This document shows, piece by piece, positions 9,152-17,087 of a stretch of 64,000 bases of DNA (positions within the stretch are counted from its first letter, which is position 1; each line of letters starts with the position of its first letter). The position numbers and the translations under genes are program-made. The stretch covers positions 124,001 to 188,000 of the forward strand of contig CAVTZA010000010.1 of the NCBI GenBank assembly GCA_963739085.1, written 5' to 3'. Origin of the DNA: DATFQE01 sp963739085. GTDB taxonomy: Bacteria > Actinomycetota > Thermoleophilia > Gaiellales > Gaiellaceae. The notes beneath the pieces were generated by a model. It had not been told where the DNA came from and did not search any database. It saw nothing but the letters and a program-made list of their open reading frames with translations.

Positions 9152-9932
9152 TCTGTAAGCGCGTGAGGGCCTGCGCAATCTCCGCGAGTCGGCCACGGTC
9201 GAGCTCCCCGTCGGCGTCGACTGCCGACGCCTCGAGGGTCACGGCGCCGTCGTAGCCCTGTCCGCGCAGCCGGGTCAGGAAACCGTCGAGGTCGAGCTCG
9301 CCCTCACCCGGCAACCGGTAGCGGCGGCGCGGGTCGCCGCGGACAATCGCTCCGGCGAAGTCCTTGAGGTGCACGTGTCCGACGGGGAGCCCTGCGTCGA
9401 GTGCGCGGTCGAGCTCGCCATGCAGCCCGAGAAACTCCGTGTCGAGGACGGCGACGCAGCGGGGCTCGCGCTCGACGGCGCGTGCGACGTTCGCCAGCGG
9501 CGAGCCGACGCTGCACGGAATCGTCTCGATCGCGAGCGTCAGCCCCTGGGCCTCGGCCGCGTCTGCGCAGGCAGGCAGGAGCTCGAGGTTTCGTTCGAGG
9601 TGGCGGTCGCCCGTGGGCAGCTCCCAGAGGTGCAGGACGAGCAGTCGTGCTCCGAGCCGAGCCGCGAGCTGCGCGTTCGCCTCGAGTCGCTCCACGCCCG
9701 CGCGGTCGCCCTCGCTGAGCTGCGCGCCGATCGCCTTCTCGGCATGCCCGGTCTCGAACCGCATCCCGAGCGCCTCGAGGTCCTCGGCGACGGCATCCGG
9801 GTCGTCCAGCCAGTTCGAGTAGATCGACAGCTCGTAGGCCGCGACGGGCAAGGCTCGGGCTTCGGCGACCAAGCGGTGGTCGGCCCTCGTGGGATAGAAG
9901 GTGACCGCGCCGGTCGAGCAGAGAAAACGCAC
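9141..9932 (-). CDS. Sugar phosphate isomerase/epimerase-like TIM-barrel protein
   Basis: Xylose-isomerase-like (AP endonuclease 2 superfamily) TIM barrel of 263 aa. Metal-ligand type motifs: LLVLHLWE, LAIETIP, VLDTEF, GHVHLKDF and PGEGELDLDGFL. The substrate is unknown; the family includes sugar isomerases, epimerases and hydroxypyruvate isomerases. GTG start follows directly on the glycosylase stop (TGAGTG, no gap), so the two genes are coupled. The final codons lie inside the dispersed repeat, so the original C-terminus may have been replaced. Confidence 0.75.
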   Translation of the reverse strand: MRFLCSTGAVTFYPTRADHRLVAEARALPVAAYELSIYSNWLDDPDAVAEDLEALGMRFETGHAEKAIGAQLSEGDRAGVERLEANAQLAARLGARLLVLHLWELPTGDRHLERNLELLPACADAAEAQGLTLAIETIPCSVGSPLANVARAVEREPRCVAVLDTEFLGLHGELDRALDAGLPVGHVHLKDFAGAIVRGDPRRRYRLPGEGELDLDGFLTRLRGQGYDGAVTLEASAVDADGELDRGRLAEIAQALTRLQRRA

Positions 9933-10805
9933 TCAGGCCGCCGCGTAGCGGGTGCGGATGCGGCTCTTGCGTACCTGCGCCGGGGTGGCGCGGACGGGGA
10001 CGAGCCCGCGGCCGAAGCCGGCGAGGAGATAGACGCTCGCGAGTCCCTGCCACTCGCCGTAGCGGGCGAGCAGCTCGTCGGTCTCCTCGGCGTCGACCCA
10101 GCGGCCCTCGACCGCCGACAGCAGGTTGATCAGGCCGAGGTCGCGCGCGATCCCGCGGTCGTACCGGCCCAGGCCCTCGAGGAAGACGACGCCGATCGAC
10201 CATGGGCCGATCCCGCGCTCGCGCTGCAGCCGCTCGGCGACGGCGTCGCCGGGCAGCTCGCGCAGGCGCTCCAGGTCGAGTGTTCGGCACATGCGCACGA
10301 GGGCGGTCGCCCGCCTCGCCGCGAGCCCTAGCGTCTGGAGCTCGGGCGGCGAGAACCGTGCCAGGGACTCGCTCGTCGGCGGGATGCCTGCGCGCCGCAC
10401 GACGCGGCGCTCGATCATCCGCGCTTCCTGCACGGTGATGAGCTGCCCGGCGAGCGCCCGGAGCAGCGCATGCGCGACGGTCGCCGTGCGCAGCGGCCGC
10501 ATGCCTCGGAGATGCTTGGTCGCGCGGCCGACGAGCGGGTCGTCGGCGAACCGGCGCAGGAACTCGGAGTGATCGTCGTCGAGGGCGAGCACGAAGCGCA
10601 GCTGCTCGAGGCCGGCCTCGCTCTCGGCACGCAGCCTCAGGGAGCCGTCGCTGCGCTGCGCGGCGATCGCGCGCTCCACCCGTCCGTCGACCGCGAGCTG
10701 CACGGCGAAGAGGCCGTCGCGGTAGCTCCGTCCGGGGATGCCCCAGCGGCAGGAGAGGCGCAGCGAGAAGGGCCCGCGGGGGCGAACGTCGGCTTCGAAC
10801 GGCAT
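9933..10805 (-). CDS. DNA-3-methyladenine glycosylase II (AlkA-like)
   Basis: Base-excision repair glycosylase of the HhH-GPD superfamily, 290 aa, removing alkylated bases. N-terminal AlkA-like domain, then helix-hairpin-helix elements (TLGLAARRATALVRMC; RGIGPWSIGVVFLEGLGRYD) followed by ARDLGL, where the catalytic Asp is expected. No Cys cluster for an iron-sulfur centre. ATG at 10805 (MPFEADV). Upstream gene of a two-gene operon with the TIM-barrel protein, divergent from the VOC gene. Confidence 0.85.
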   Translation of the reverse strand: MPFEADVRPRGPFSLRLSCRWGIPGRSYRDGLFAVQLAVDGRVERAIAAQRSDGSLRLRAESEAGLEQLRFVLALDDDHSEFLRRFADDPLVGRATKHLRGMRPLRTATVAHALLRALAGQLITVQEARMIERRVVRRAGIPPTSESLARFSPPELQTLGLAARRATALVRMCRTLDLERLRELPGDAVAERLQRERGIGPWSIGVVFLEGLGRYDRGIARDLGLINLLSAVEGRWVDAEETDELLARYGEWQGLASVYLLAGFGRGLVPVRATPAQVRKSRIRTRYAAA

Positions 10806-10841
10806 CGGGCGAGCATAGGGACCGGCCCGGAGGGGATTCGC

Positions 10842-11366
10842 ATGAACCGCACGGGCGCCTCGCTCGGTAGGTTTTCGGACGTGAGCGAGCCGATCGATCC
10901 GCGCGCCGACATCGGGCACGTCCACCTGAAGGTCTCCGACATCGACCGCGCACTGGCGTTCTACCGGGACGTGCTGGGGTTCGATGAGATGGCGCGCATG
11001 GGCGACGAGGCGGCGTTCATCTCGGCGGGCGGCTACCACCATCACATCGGGCTCAACACGTGGGAGTCGAAAGGTGGTCCGCCCCCTCCGCCGGGCACGA
11101 CCGGCCTGTTCCACGTCGCGATCCGTTACCCCGATCGGAAGGCGCTGGCGACGGCCGTGCGTCGCGTGGTCGACGCCGACGTGCCGCTGACCGGTGCGTC
11201 CGACCATGGGGTGAGCGAGGCGATCTACCTGCGCGACCCCGACGACAACGGCATCGAGCTCTACCACGACCGTCCGCGCGAGGAGTGGCCGCGGACGCCG
11301 AACGGCGAGTTCACGATGTTCACGCGCCCGCTCGACGTGGGCGCTCTGCTCGCCGAGGCCGAGTAG
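10842..11366 (+). CDS. VOC-family protein, catechol 2,3-dioxygenase-like (174 aa)
   Basis: Vicinal oxygen chelate fold with two beta-alpha-beta-beta-beta units: IGHVHLKVSDIDRALAFYRD, then HHHIGLNTW, GLFHVAIRYPD and DPDDNGIELYHDR. His and Glu metal ligands are at the expected places, as in CatE-type extradiol dioxygenases, but substrate is unknown. ATG at 10842 with GGAGGGG 7 nt upstream; GTG at 10881 is an alternative. The stop TAG shares its last base with the GTG of the next gene. Confidence 0.8.
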   Translation: MNRTGASLGRFSDVSEPIDPRADIGHVHLKVSDIDRALAFYRDVLGFDEMARMGDEAAFISAGGYHHHIGLNTWESKGGPPPPPGTTGLFHVAIRYPDRKALATAVRRVVDADVPLTGASDHGVSEAIYLRDPDDNGIELYHDRPREEWPRTPNGEFTMFTRPLDVGALLAEAE

Positions 11367-11614
11367 TGGGTAAGGGCTACGCGGAAGGGCCGGCCGCCGA
11401 GGAGGCCCAGGCGCGGATGGACGCGCTCGAGCTCGGGGAGCGTGTAACCGGGAGCCGTAGGCTTGCTCGTCCCGCCGTGTTCGCCTCCACGCAGGACGAC
11501 CCCGAGCGGCACTTCCTGGGCTGGGCGGACGAGGTCGACGCCGACATGCTCTTCGCGTCGGGCGAGGCCTGGGGCATCACCGTGGTGCGCGTGAGCCCCG
11601 ACGCCGTGGCCTAG
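11366..11614 (+). CDS. Small hypothetical protein (82 aa)
   Basis: Begins VGKGYAEGPAAEEAQARM with GTG overlapping the VOC stop by one base (TAGTG), a sign of translational coupling. Amphipathic N-terminal helix followed by a short beta-rich part (EAWGITVVRVSPDAVA). No recognised domain. Confidence 0.6.
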   Translation: MGKGYAEGPAAEEAQARMDALELGERVTGSRRLARPAVFASTQDDPERHFLGWADEVDADMLFASGEAWGITVVRVSPDAVA

Positions 11615-11648
11615 GAGGAGCGACCACAGCGGGCGCGAACTCGCCCGG

Positions 11649-12008
11649 GTGCTCGCGGATCTGCCACGTCTGCTGCTGCGGCTCGAGGGGCTCGTCCTCT
11701 TCGCGTGCGCGATCGCGCTGTACGTGCGCGAGGACTACTCGATCCTCGCCCTCGTGCTTCTGTTCCTGGCCCCGGACGTGTCCTTCCTGGGCCTGGCCGG
11801 CGGGCCGCGGGTGGGCGCCGTCGCGTACGACGCCGCCCACACCTACGTGGGCCCGGTCCTGCTCGCGTCCGTGTCGACGATCGTCGAGTGGGACGCGGGC
11901 GTGATGCTCGGCCTGATCTGGCTGGCGCACATCGGCATCGACCGAGCGCTCGGCTACGGCCTCCGCTACCCGGACGCATTCCGGGAGACGCACCTCCAGC
12001 GAGTGTAG
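11649..12008 (+). CDS. DUF4260 family membrane protein (119 aa)
   Basis: Three to four hydrophobic segments (LVLFACAIALYV, ILALVLLFLAPDVSFL, VGPVLLASVSTIV, VMLGLIWLAHIGIDRAL) and the family ending GYGLRYPDAFRETHLQRV. Inner-membrane protein of unknown function. GTG start at 11649. Confidence 0.8.
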   Translation: MLADLPRLLLRLEGLVLFACAIALYVREDYSILALVLLFLAPDVSFLGLAGGPRVGAVAYDAAHTYVGPVLLASVSTIVEWDAGVMLGLIWLAHIGIDRALGYGLRYPDAFRETHLQRV

Positions 12009-12018
12009 GCGGGGCCGC

Positions 12019-12210
12019 TCAGGCGGCCGGGCGGAGCGGCGAGGGCAGGCTGTCGTCGCGACGACGCAGGCCGTACTGCTCGCGCTCGGCGTCGCGTCGC
12101 GACTGCGCGGCGATCCGCACGGCGTCGTCCTCGGAGGCGTTCGACCCGTCGTGCGAGGCGTCAAGGTCGGCCTGTCGCTCGGCGGCGACCAGCAAGGTCA
12201 GGTCCGCCAA
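12019..12210 (-). CDS. Candidate small protein (63 aa), convergent with DUF4260 gene
   Basis: Open frame ending EREQYGLRRRDDSLPSPLRPAA, with nearly all codons ending in G or C. It stops 10 nt from the convergent DUF4260 stop. The only plausible start is TTG at 12210; the frame stays open further upstream. Charged, no domain. Codon pattern supports coding; start and expression are uncertain. Confidence 0.4.
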   Translation of the reverse strand: MADLTLLVAAERQADLDASHDGSNASEDDAVRIAAQSRRDAEREQYGLRRRDDSLPSPLRPAA

Positions 12211-12293
12211 CGCGGCCGGACACGGATTCGTGCTCGCGCGCGCCTGCTCGTACCGGTTCTGAGTGCGCCCCGAAGCTCCGCGCGGGCCGGTGC

Positions 12294-12299
12294 TAGCCT
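12294..12299 (+). promoter_or_regulatory. -10 box of korA (leaderless)
   Basis: TAGCCT 7 nt before the korA ATG, matching TANNNT. No Shine-Dalgarno is present, consistent with a leaderless transcript. Confidence 0.45.
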
Positions 12300-12306
12300 C
12301 ACCCTC

Positions 12307-14142
12307 ATGGCCAAGCCCGTCGAGCAGCTCGACCGCGTCATCATCCGCTTCGCGGGCGACTCCGGCGACGGCGTGCAGCTGACGGGATCCCGCTTCACCA
12401 GCGAGACGGCGATCCTCGGCAACGACCTGTCGACGCTGCCCGACTTCCCGGCCGAGATCCGCGCGCCCGCCGGATCGCTCCCGGGCGTCTCGGGCTTCCA
12501 GATCCACTTCTCCGACCACGACATCCTCACGCCCGGCGACGCGCCGAACGTCCTCGTGGCCATGAACCCGGCCGCGCTGCGCACGAATCTGCGCGACCTG
12601 CCGGGAGGCGGGACGCTCATCGTCAACCGCGACGCGTTCACCGAGCGGAACCTCGAGAAGGCGGGCTACACGTCGAACCCGCTCGAGGACGGCACGCTCG
12701 CGGACTTCAACGTCCACGACATCCCGCTCACGACGATGACTCTGGAGGCGCTCAAGGAGGTCGACGTCACGAAGCGCGAGGCCGAGCGCTCGAAGAACAT
12801 GTTCGCGCTCGGGCTGATGTCGTGGCTGTACCACCGGCCGACCGAGGGCACGATCGCCTTCCTCGAGCGCAAGTTCGGGGGCACGCCGGCGATCGCCGAG
12901 GCCAACGTCAAGGCGTTCAAGGCCGGCTGGGCCTACGGCGAAACGAGCGAGGACTTCGCCGTCACCTACGAGGTCGGCCCCGCACAGCTCCCGCCGGGCA
13001 CCTACCGCAACATCACGGGCAACCAGGCGCTGTCGCTCGGCCTCGTGGCCGCGAGCGTGAAGTCGAAGCTGCCGATCTTCCTCGGCGCCTATCCGATCAC
13101 GCCGGCATCCGGGATCCTCGAGGAGCTCGCCCGCTACAAGCACTTCGGCGTCCGCACCTTCCAGGCCGAGGACGAGATCTCGGCCGTCGGAGCCGCGCTG
13201 GGCGCGTCCTTCGGCGGCTCGCTCGGCATCTCGACCTCGAGCGGCCCCGGTGTGGTGCTGAAGGCCGAGACCGTCGGCCTCGCCGTCATGCTCGAGCTGC
13301 CGCTGCTGATCCTCGACATCCAGCGCGCAGGGCCCTCTACGGGGATGCCGACGAAGCCCGAACAAGCCGATCTGCTGATGGTGATGTTCGGGCGGAACTC
13401 CGAATCCCCGGTGCCCGTGATCGCGGCACCCACGCCCGGCGGCTGCTTCGACGCCGCCATCGAGGCCGCGCGCATCGCGCTCAAGTACCGCACGCCGGTG
13501 TACCTGCTCTCCGACGCCTACCTGGCGAACGGCTCCGAGCCGTGGCTGCTGCCCGACGTCGACGCGCTGCCGGACATCTCGACGACGTTCGCCGAGGCGC
13601 CCCAGCACGAGGGCAAGTTCCTGCCGTACCAGCGAGATCCCGACACGCTCGCCCGACCCTGGGCGATCCCGGGCACGCCGGGCCTGGAGCACCGGATCGG
13701 CGGGCTCGAGAAGGCCGACGGCACAGGCAACGTCTCCTACGACCCCGACAACCACGACCTGATGGTGCGGATGCGCGCGCGCAAGGTCGCCGGGATCGCC
13801 GCCGACATCCCCGAGCTCGAGGTCGACGACCCCGACGGCGCCGGCCTGCTCGTGCTCGGGTGGGGCGGGACGTACGGTCCGATCACCGCCGCCGTCCGCC
13901 GTGTCCGCGGCGACGGCAAGAAGGTCGCGCAGGCCCATCTGAACTACCTGAACCCGTTCCCGCGTAACACGGGAGAGGTGTTGCGCCGCTACCCGAAGGT
14001 GCTCGTTCCGGAGATCAACCTCGGTCAGCTGGTGAAGCTCGTGCGTGCCGAGTTCCTCGTCGACGCCGCCGGCTACCACCGCGTGAGTGGACAGCCGTTC
14101 CGCTCGGACGAGCTCGCCGAGGCCATCGAGGCAATGCTGTGA
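12307..14142 (+). CDS. korA: 2-oxoglutarate (2-oxoacid):ferredoxin oxidoreductase alpha subunit
   Basis: Large subunit (611 aa) of the KorAB complex, which oxidatively decarboxylates 2-oxoglutarate to succinyl-CoA and reduces ferredoxin. The N-terminal gamma-type domain (FAGDSGDGVQLTGSRF) is fused to the alpha domain (GAYPITPASGILEELARY, ~residue 265; FQAEDEISAVGAALGAS; SSGPGVVLKAE). The fused gamma-alpha layout is typical of actinobacterial KorA. Overlaps korB by 4 nt. Confidence 0.92.
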   Translation: MAKPVEQLDRVIIRFAGDSGDGVQLTGSRFTSETAILGNDLSTLPDFPAEIRAPAGSLPGVSGFQIHFSDHDILTPGDAPNVLVAMNPAALRTNLRDLPGGGTLIVNRDAFTERNLEKAGYTSNPLEDGTLADFNVHDIPLTTMTLEALKEVDVTKREAERSKNMFALGLMSWLYHRPTEGTIAFLERKFGGTPAIAEANVKAFKAGWAYGETSEDFAVTYEVGPAQLPPGTYRNITGNQALSLGLVAASVKSKLPIFLGAYPITPASGILEELARYKHFGVRTFQAEDEISAVGAALGASFGGSLGISTSSGPGVVLKAETVGLAVMLELPLLILDIQRAGPSTGMPTKPEQADLLMVMFGRNSESPVPVIAAPTPGGCFDAAIEAARIALKYRTPVYLLSDAYLANGSEPWLLPDVDALPDISTTFAEAPQHEGKFLPYQRDPDTLARPWAIPGTPGLEHRIGGLEKADGTGNVSYDPDNHDLMVRMRARKVAGIAADIPELEVDDPDGAGLLVLGWGGTYGPITAAVRRVRGDGKKVAQAHLNYLNPFPRNTGEVLRRYPKVLVPEINLGQLVKLVRAEFLVDAAGYHRVSGQPFRSDELAEAIEAML

Positions 14143-15168
14143 GCGCCGGCAACGGCAACGGCGGCCGCGCGCTCGTGCAGCTCACGGCGAAGGACTTCAA
14201 GTCCGACCAGGAGGTGCGCTGGTGCCCCGGCTGCGGCGACTACGCGATCCTCGCGGCGATGCAGAGTTTCATGCCGGAGCTCGGCATCCCGCGCGAGCGC
14301 ATCGTCTTCGTCTCGGGCATCGGCTGCGCGGCCCGCTTCCCGTACTACATGGAGACCTACGGGATGCACTCGATTCACGGACGCGCGCCGGCGATCGCGA
14401 CCGGTCTGTCCGTGTCCCGGCCGGACCTGTCGGTGTGGGTCGTGACCGGGGACGGTGACGCGATGTCGATCGGCGGCAACCACCTGATCCACGCGCTGCG
14501 CCGCAACGTCAACTTCAAGATCCTGATGTTCAACAACCAGATCTACGGGCTGACGAAGGGGCAGTACTCGCCGACGTCCGAGCTCGGCAAGGTGACGAAG
14601 TCGACGCCGATGGGCTCGCTCGACTGGCCGTTCAACCCGATCTCGCTCGCGCTCGGCGCCGAGGCGACGTTCGTCGCGCGGACGATCGACACCGACCGCA
14701 AGCAGCAGACCGAGGTGCTCAGGAAGGCGGCGAACCACAAGGGCTCGGCCTTCGTCGAGATCTACCAGAACTGCAACGTCTACAACGACGGCGCCTTCGA
14801 CGTCGTCCGCGACGACAAGACGAACCGCATCGTGCTCGAGCACGGCTCGCCGATCCGCTTCGGCGAGGACGGCGAGAACGGCGTCATCCAGCGCAGCGAC
14901 GGGACGGTCGAGATCGTCTCGACCGCCGAGGTCGGCGAGGACGCGCTCCTCGTCCACGACGAGCACCGCGACAGCCCGTCACTGGCGTTCGGCCTCTAGC
15001 CGGCTGGCGCATGGCCCGAGCGGCCCGCTGCCGATCGGCGTCTTCCGGAACATCGAGCGAGAGGTCTACGACGAGCTCATGAGCGAGCAGCTCGAGTCCG
15101 CGAAGGCGCAGCGCGAGAGCGATCTCGGCGCCCTGCTGCAATCGGGCGACACCTGGCAGATCGGCTAG
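14139..15168 (+). CDS. korB: 2-oxoglutarate:ferredoxin oxidoreductase beta subunit, frameshifted near C-terminus
   Basis: TPP-binding beta subunit partnering KorA. CPGCGDYAIL near residue 30, GIGCAARFPYYM, and the TPP/Mg motif TGDGDAMSIGGNHLIHALRR with FNNQIYGLTKGQ. The literal frame ends at TAG (14997-14999) after PSLAFGL; removing one T there restores SRLAHGPSGPLPIGVFRNIE and the usual ending SGDTWQIG at 15168, giving about 342 aa as expected for KorB. GTG start at 14139 overlaps korA (GTGA). Confidence 0.9.
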
Positions 15169-15205
15169 CTGCCGGCGCCGAACAGACCTGCGTCGCCGAC
15201 CTGCC

Positions 15206-15655
15206 CTACTTGGGCGTCTTGACTCCCCCCTTGAGCAGCTCGACGCTGCGTCCGATCCGCGTCCTGCGCGTCTCCTCGCGCTTCGCCTCCTCCACCCACG
15301 TCACGTATTCCTTCCGATGCGTGTAGCTGAGCCGGTCGAAGGCGTCGCGGAGGCGCGCGTCGGCCAGTGCGACAGCGAGGTCCTCGGGCACGGACACGAC
15401 GCGCTCGGACGTGTCGAGCTCGACCTCGATCGCCACCGTCGCGCCGATCTCCGCGCCCGCCGCCTCCCGCACCTCGCGGCGGAAGGCCAGGTAGTCGACG
15501 CCGCCGTAGCGCGCGACGGTCGTCGTGAACGGGTAGCCGTCGATCGTGCCGCGCACGGGGGCGCGCACCTTGTCCCACTCCTTCTTCGGGTCGAACGGAA
15601 GCGTCACGGCCCCGGCCGGGCCGAATGGCTCCAGCACCGCGTCGAACCGCCTCAT
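15206..15655 (-). CDS. YdeI/OmdA-family protein with DUF1905 domain (149 aa)
   Basis: N-terminal DUF1905-like beta domain (VRGTIDGYPFTTTVARYGG, FRREVREAAGAEIG) and C-terminal OmpD-associated/YdeI segment (LSYTHRKEYVTWVEEAKREE then TRRTRIGRSVELL). Cytosolic protein of unknown biochemical role. Convergent with korB; 37-nt gap. Confidence 0.8.
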   Translation of the reverse strand: MRRFDAVLEPFGPAGAVTLPFDPKKEWDKVRAPVRGTIDGYPFTTTVARYGGVDYLAFRREVREAAGAEIGATVAIEVELDTSERVVSVPEDLAVALADARLRDAFDRLSYTHRKEYVTWVEEAKREETRRTRIGRSVELLKGGVKTPK

Positions 15656-15672
15656 TCTGCGAGCCTACCGCC

Positions 15673-16302
15673 GTGGCCGTCGAGATCAGGGACGTCGCGC
15701 CCGGCCTGTGGATCTGGAGCCAGGAACACCCGGACTGGCGCCCCGGCGCCGGCTGGGAGGGGCCGGTCACTTCGACCTGCGTCGAGAGCGGAGGCGAGAT
15801 CGGGCTGCTCGACCCGCTGGCGCCGCCCGACGACGCTGCGGGCTTCTGGGGCCGCCTCGAGGCGCACCCGCCGACGTTCGCGGTCGTCCTCAAGCCGGAC
15901 CACGTCCGCAGCGTCGACCTCTTCGTCCGCCGCTACGGGATCCCCGCGTTCGGCCCAGACGTCTTCTTCGCCGGCGACGCACCCGAGACGGAGCTCGACT
16001 GGATCGGCGAGGGCAGCGAGCTTCCGGGAGGCCTGCGGGCGCTCCACGACGGTCGCGGCCGCAACGAGACTCCCATCTGGCTTCCGGAGCAGCGCGCGCT
16101 CGTCTTCGCGGACGGCCTGACAGCCCCTGGAGGTGAGTTGCGCGTGTGGTGGACGCCGTGGCACGAGAAGCGGGTCGTCCCCGCGCTCAGCGAGCTGCTG
16201 GAGTTGCCCTTCGAGGTGGTGATCGTCTCCCACGGCGAGCCGGTCCACGACCGCGCGGAGTACGTCCGCGCGCTCGAGCGCGCTCCCTACCGCGAGGGCT
16301 AG
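15673..16302 (+). CDS. Metallo-beta-lactamase-fold-like protein lacking metal ligands (209 aa)
   Basis: Starts GTG (VAVEIRDVAPGLWIWS). The overall pattern (VTSTCVESGGEIGLLDPL, then VVLKPDHVRSVDLF, HDGRGRNETPIWLPEQRALVFADGL, VIVSHGEPV) follows the MBL-fold layout, but the HxHxDH metal site is replaced by KPDHVRSV. It is probably not a zinc hydrolase. The divergent YdeI gene is 17 nt away. Confidence 0.6.
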   Translation: MAVEIRDVAPGLWIWSQEHPDWRPGAGWEGPVTSTCVESGGEIGLLDPLAPPDDAAGFWGRLEAHPPTFAVVLKPDHVRSVDLFVRRYGIPAFGPDVFFAGDAPETELDWIGEGSELPGGLRALHDGRGRNETPIWLPEQRALVFADGLTAPGGELRVWWTPWHEKRVVPALSELLELPFEVVIVSHGEPVHDRAEYVRALERAPYREG

Positions 16303-16377
16303 CGCGACCCTCGTGCACGGGGCGGGCGGCTCGATACGAGCGCGGCTGGCACGTCCCTCTCGACGGTGACCTGCTCT

Positions 16378-16397
16378 GTCTAGTACACTAGACGTCT
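16378..16397 (+). promoter_or_regulatory. Promoter/operator of the HTH-ClpN gene
   Basis: GTCTAG-taca-CTAGAC inverted repeat (16378-16393) overlapping the palindrome AGACGTCT (16390-16397) that ends at the ATG. TACACT (16384-16389) is a good -10, 8 nt from the ATG, so the message is likely leaderless. A further CTAGAC occurs at 16404-16409 inside the gene. Three CTAGs in about 30 bp is striking in GC-rich DNA and suggests an autoregulatory operator. Confidence 0.55.
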
Positions 16398-17087
16398 ATG
16401 ACGCTAGACAAAGACATACTCAACGAGGCGCGCGAGCTCCGCTCGCGGCTCCTCCACCTCCAGCACGAGGCCGACCGGGCCAAGCTGGACTACCACCACG
16501 CCATCCGGCGGCTACAGGCGGCCGGTGGCTCCATGCGCGAGATCGCCGAGGCACTCGACCTCAGCCATCAGCGCGTCCACCAGATCGTCGAGGGCGACGA
16601 ACCGATCCAGGTGCGGATCGGGCATACGGGACACGGCCGGCGGGGCCGGCGGTTCGGCAGGCGCCGCTTCACCAGGGTCGCTCGCCACATCGTCATGCGC
16701 GCTCAGAAGGAGGCGCACGCGCTCGGCGCCGACGGGATCACGCCCGAGCACCTGCTCCTCGGGCTCGTCGGGATCGAGCGGGGAACCGCAGCTCAGGCGC
16801 TGGCGGCGCTCGGCGTCGAGGTCGACGCCGTCCGGCGCGAGGTCGGCGGCGAGACCGCCCGCGAGCCGTCGCGGGGCAGACTGCCCTTCACGAGCGAGGC
16901 GAAGGCCCTCCTCGAGGCGTCGCCCGGTGAGGCCCAGTCGGGGCGGCACGGCTGGATCGGCAGCGAGCACATCCTGCTCGCGCTCGTCGACGCCGGCGGT
17001 CGCCCCGTCGAGATCCTCACGAAGCTGGGCGCCGAGCCCGACGCGGTCCGCGCCGAGGTCAGGCGGCGGCTCGAGGCTGCGGCGTAG
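16398..17087 (+). CDS. HTH regulator fused to two Clp N-terminal (ClpR) repeats (229 aa)
   Basis: Residues 1-40 form a charged coiled-coil-like helix; 40-70 an HTH (GSMREIAEALDLSHQRVHQI); 75-92 a basic linker (GHGRRGRRFGRRRF); 95-160 a first Clp_N repeat (VMRAQKEAHALGADGITPEH); 165-229 a second (LLEAS...GWIGSEHILLALVDAGG). No ATPase domain. Clp_N domains bind adaptors or substrates in ClpC, so this may be a regulator that senses Clp substrates or adaptors. ATG directly follows the palindromic operator. The last 29 nt overlap the convergent MFS gene. Confidence 0.8.
   Translation: MTLDKDILNEARELRSRLLHLQHEADRAKLDYHHAIRRLQAAGGSMREIAEALDLSHQRVHQIVEGDEPIQVRIGHTGHGRRGRRFGRRRFTRVARHIVMRAQKEAHALGADGITPEHLLLGLVGIERGTAAQALAALGVEVDAVRREVGGETAREPSRGRLPFTSEAKALLEASPGEAQSGRHGWIGSEHILLALVDAGGRPVEILTKLGAEPDAVRAEVRRRLEAAA

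Noticed and set aside
12019..14079. Long minus-strand frame opposite korA
   Set aside because: Antisense shadow in high-GC DNA; only the last ~63 codons beyond the korA start look coding, and those are listed separately with low confidence.
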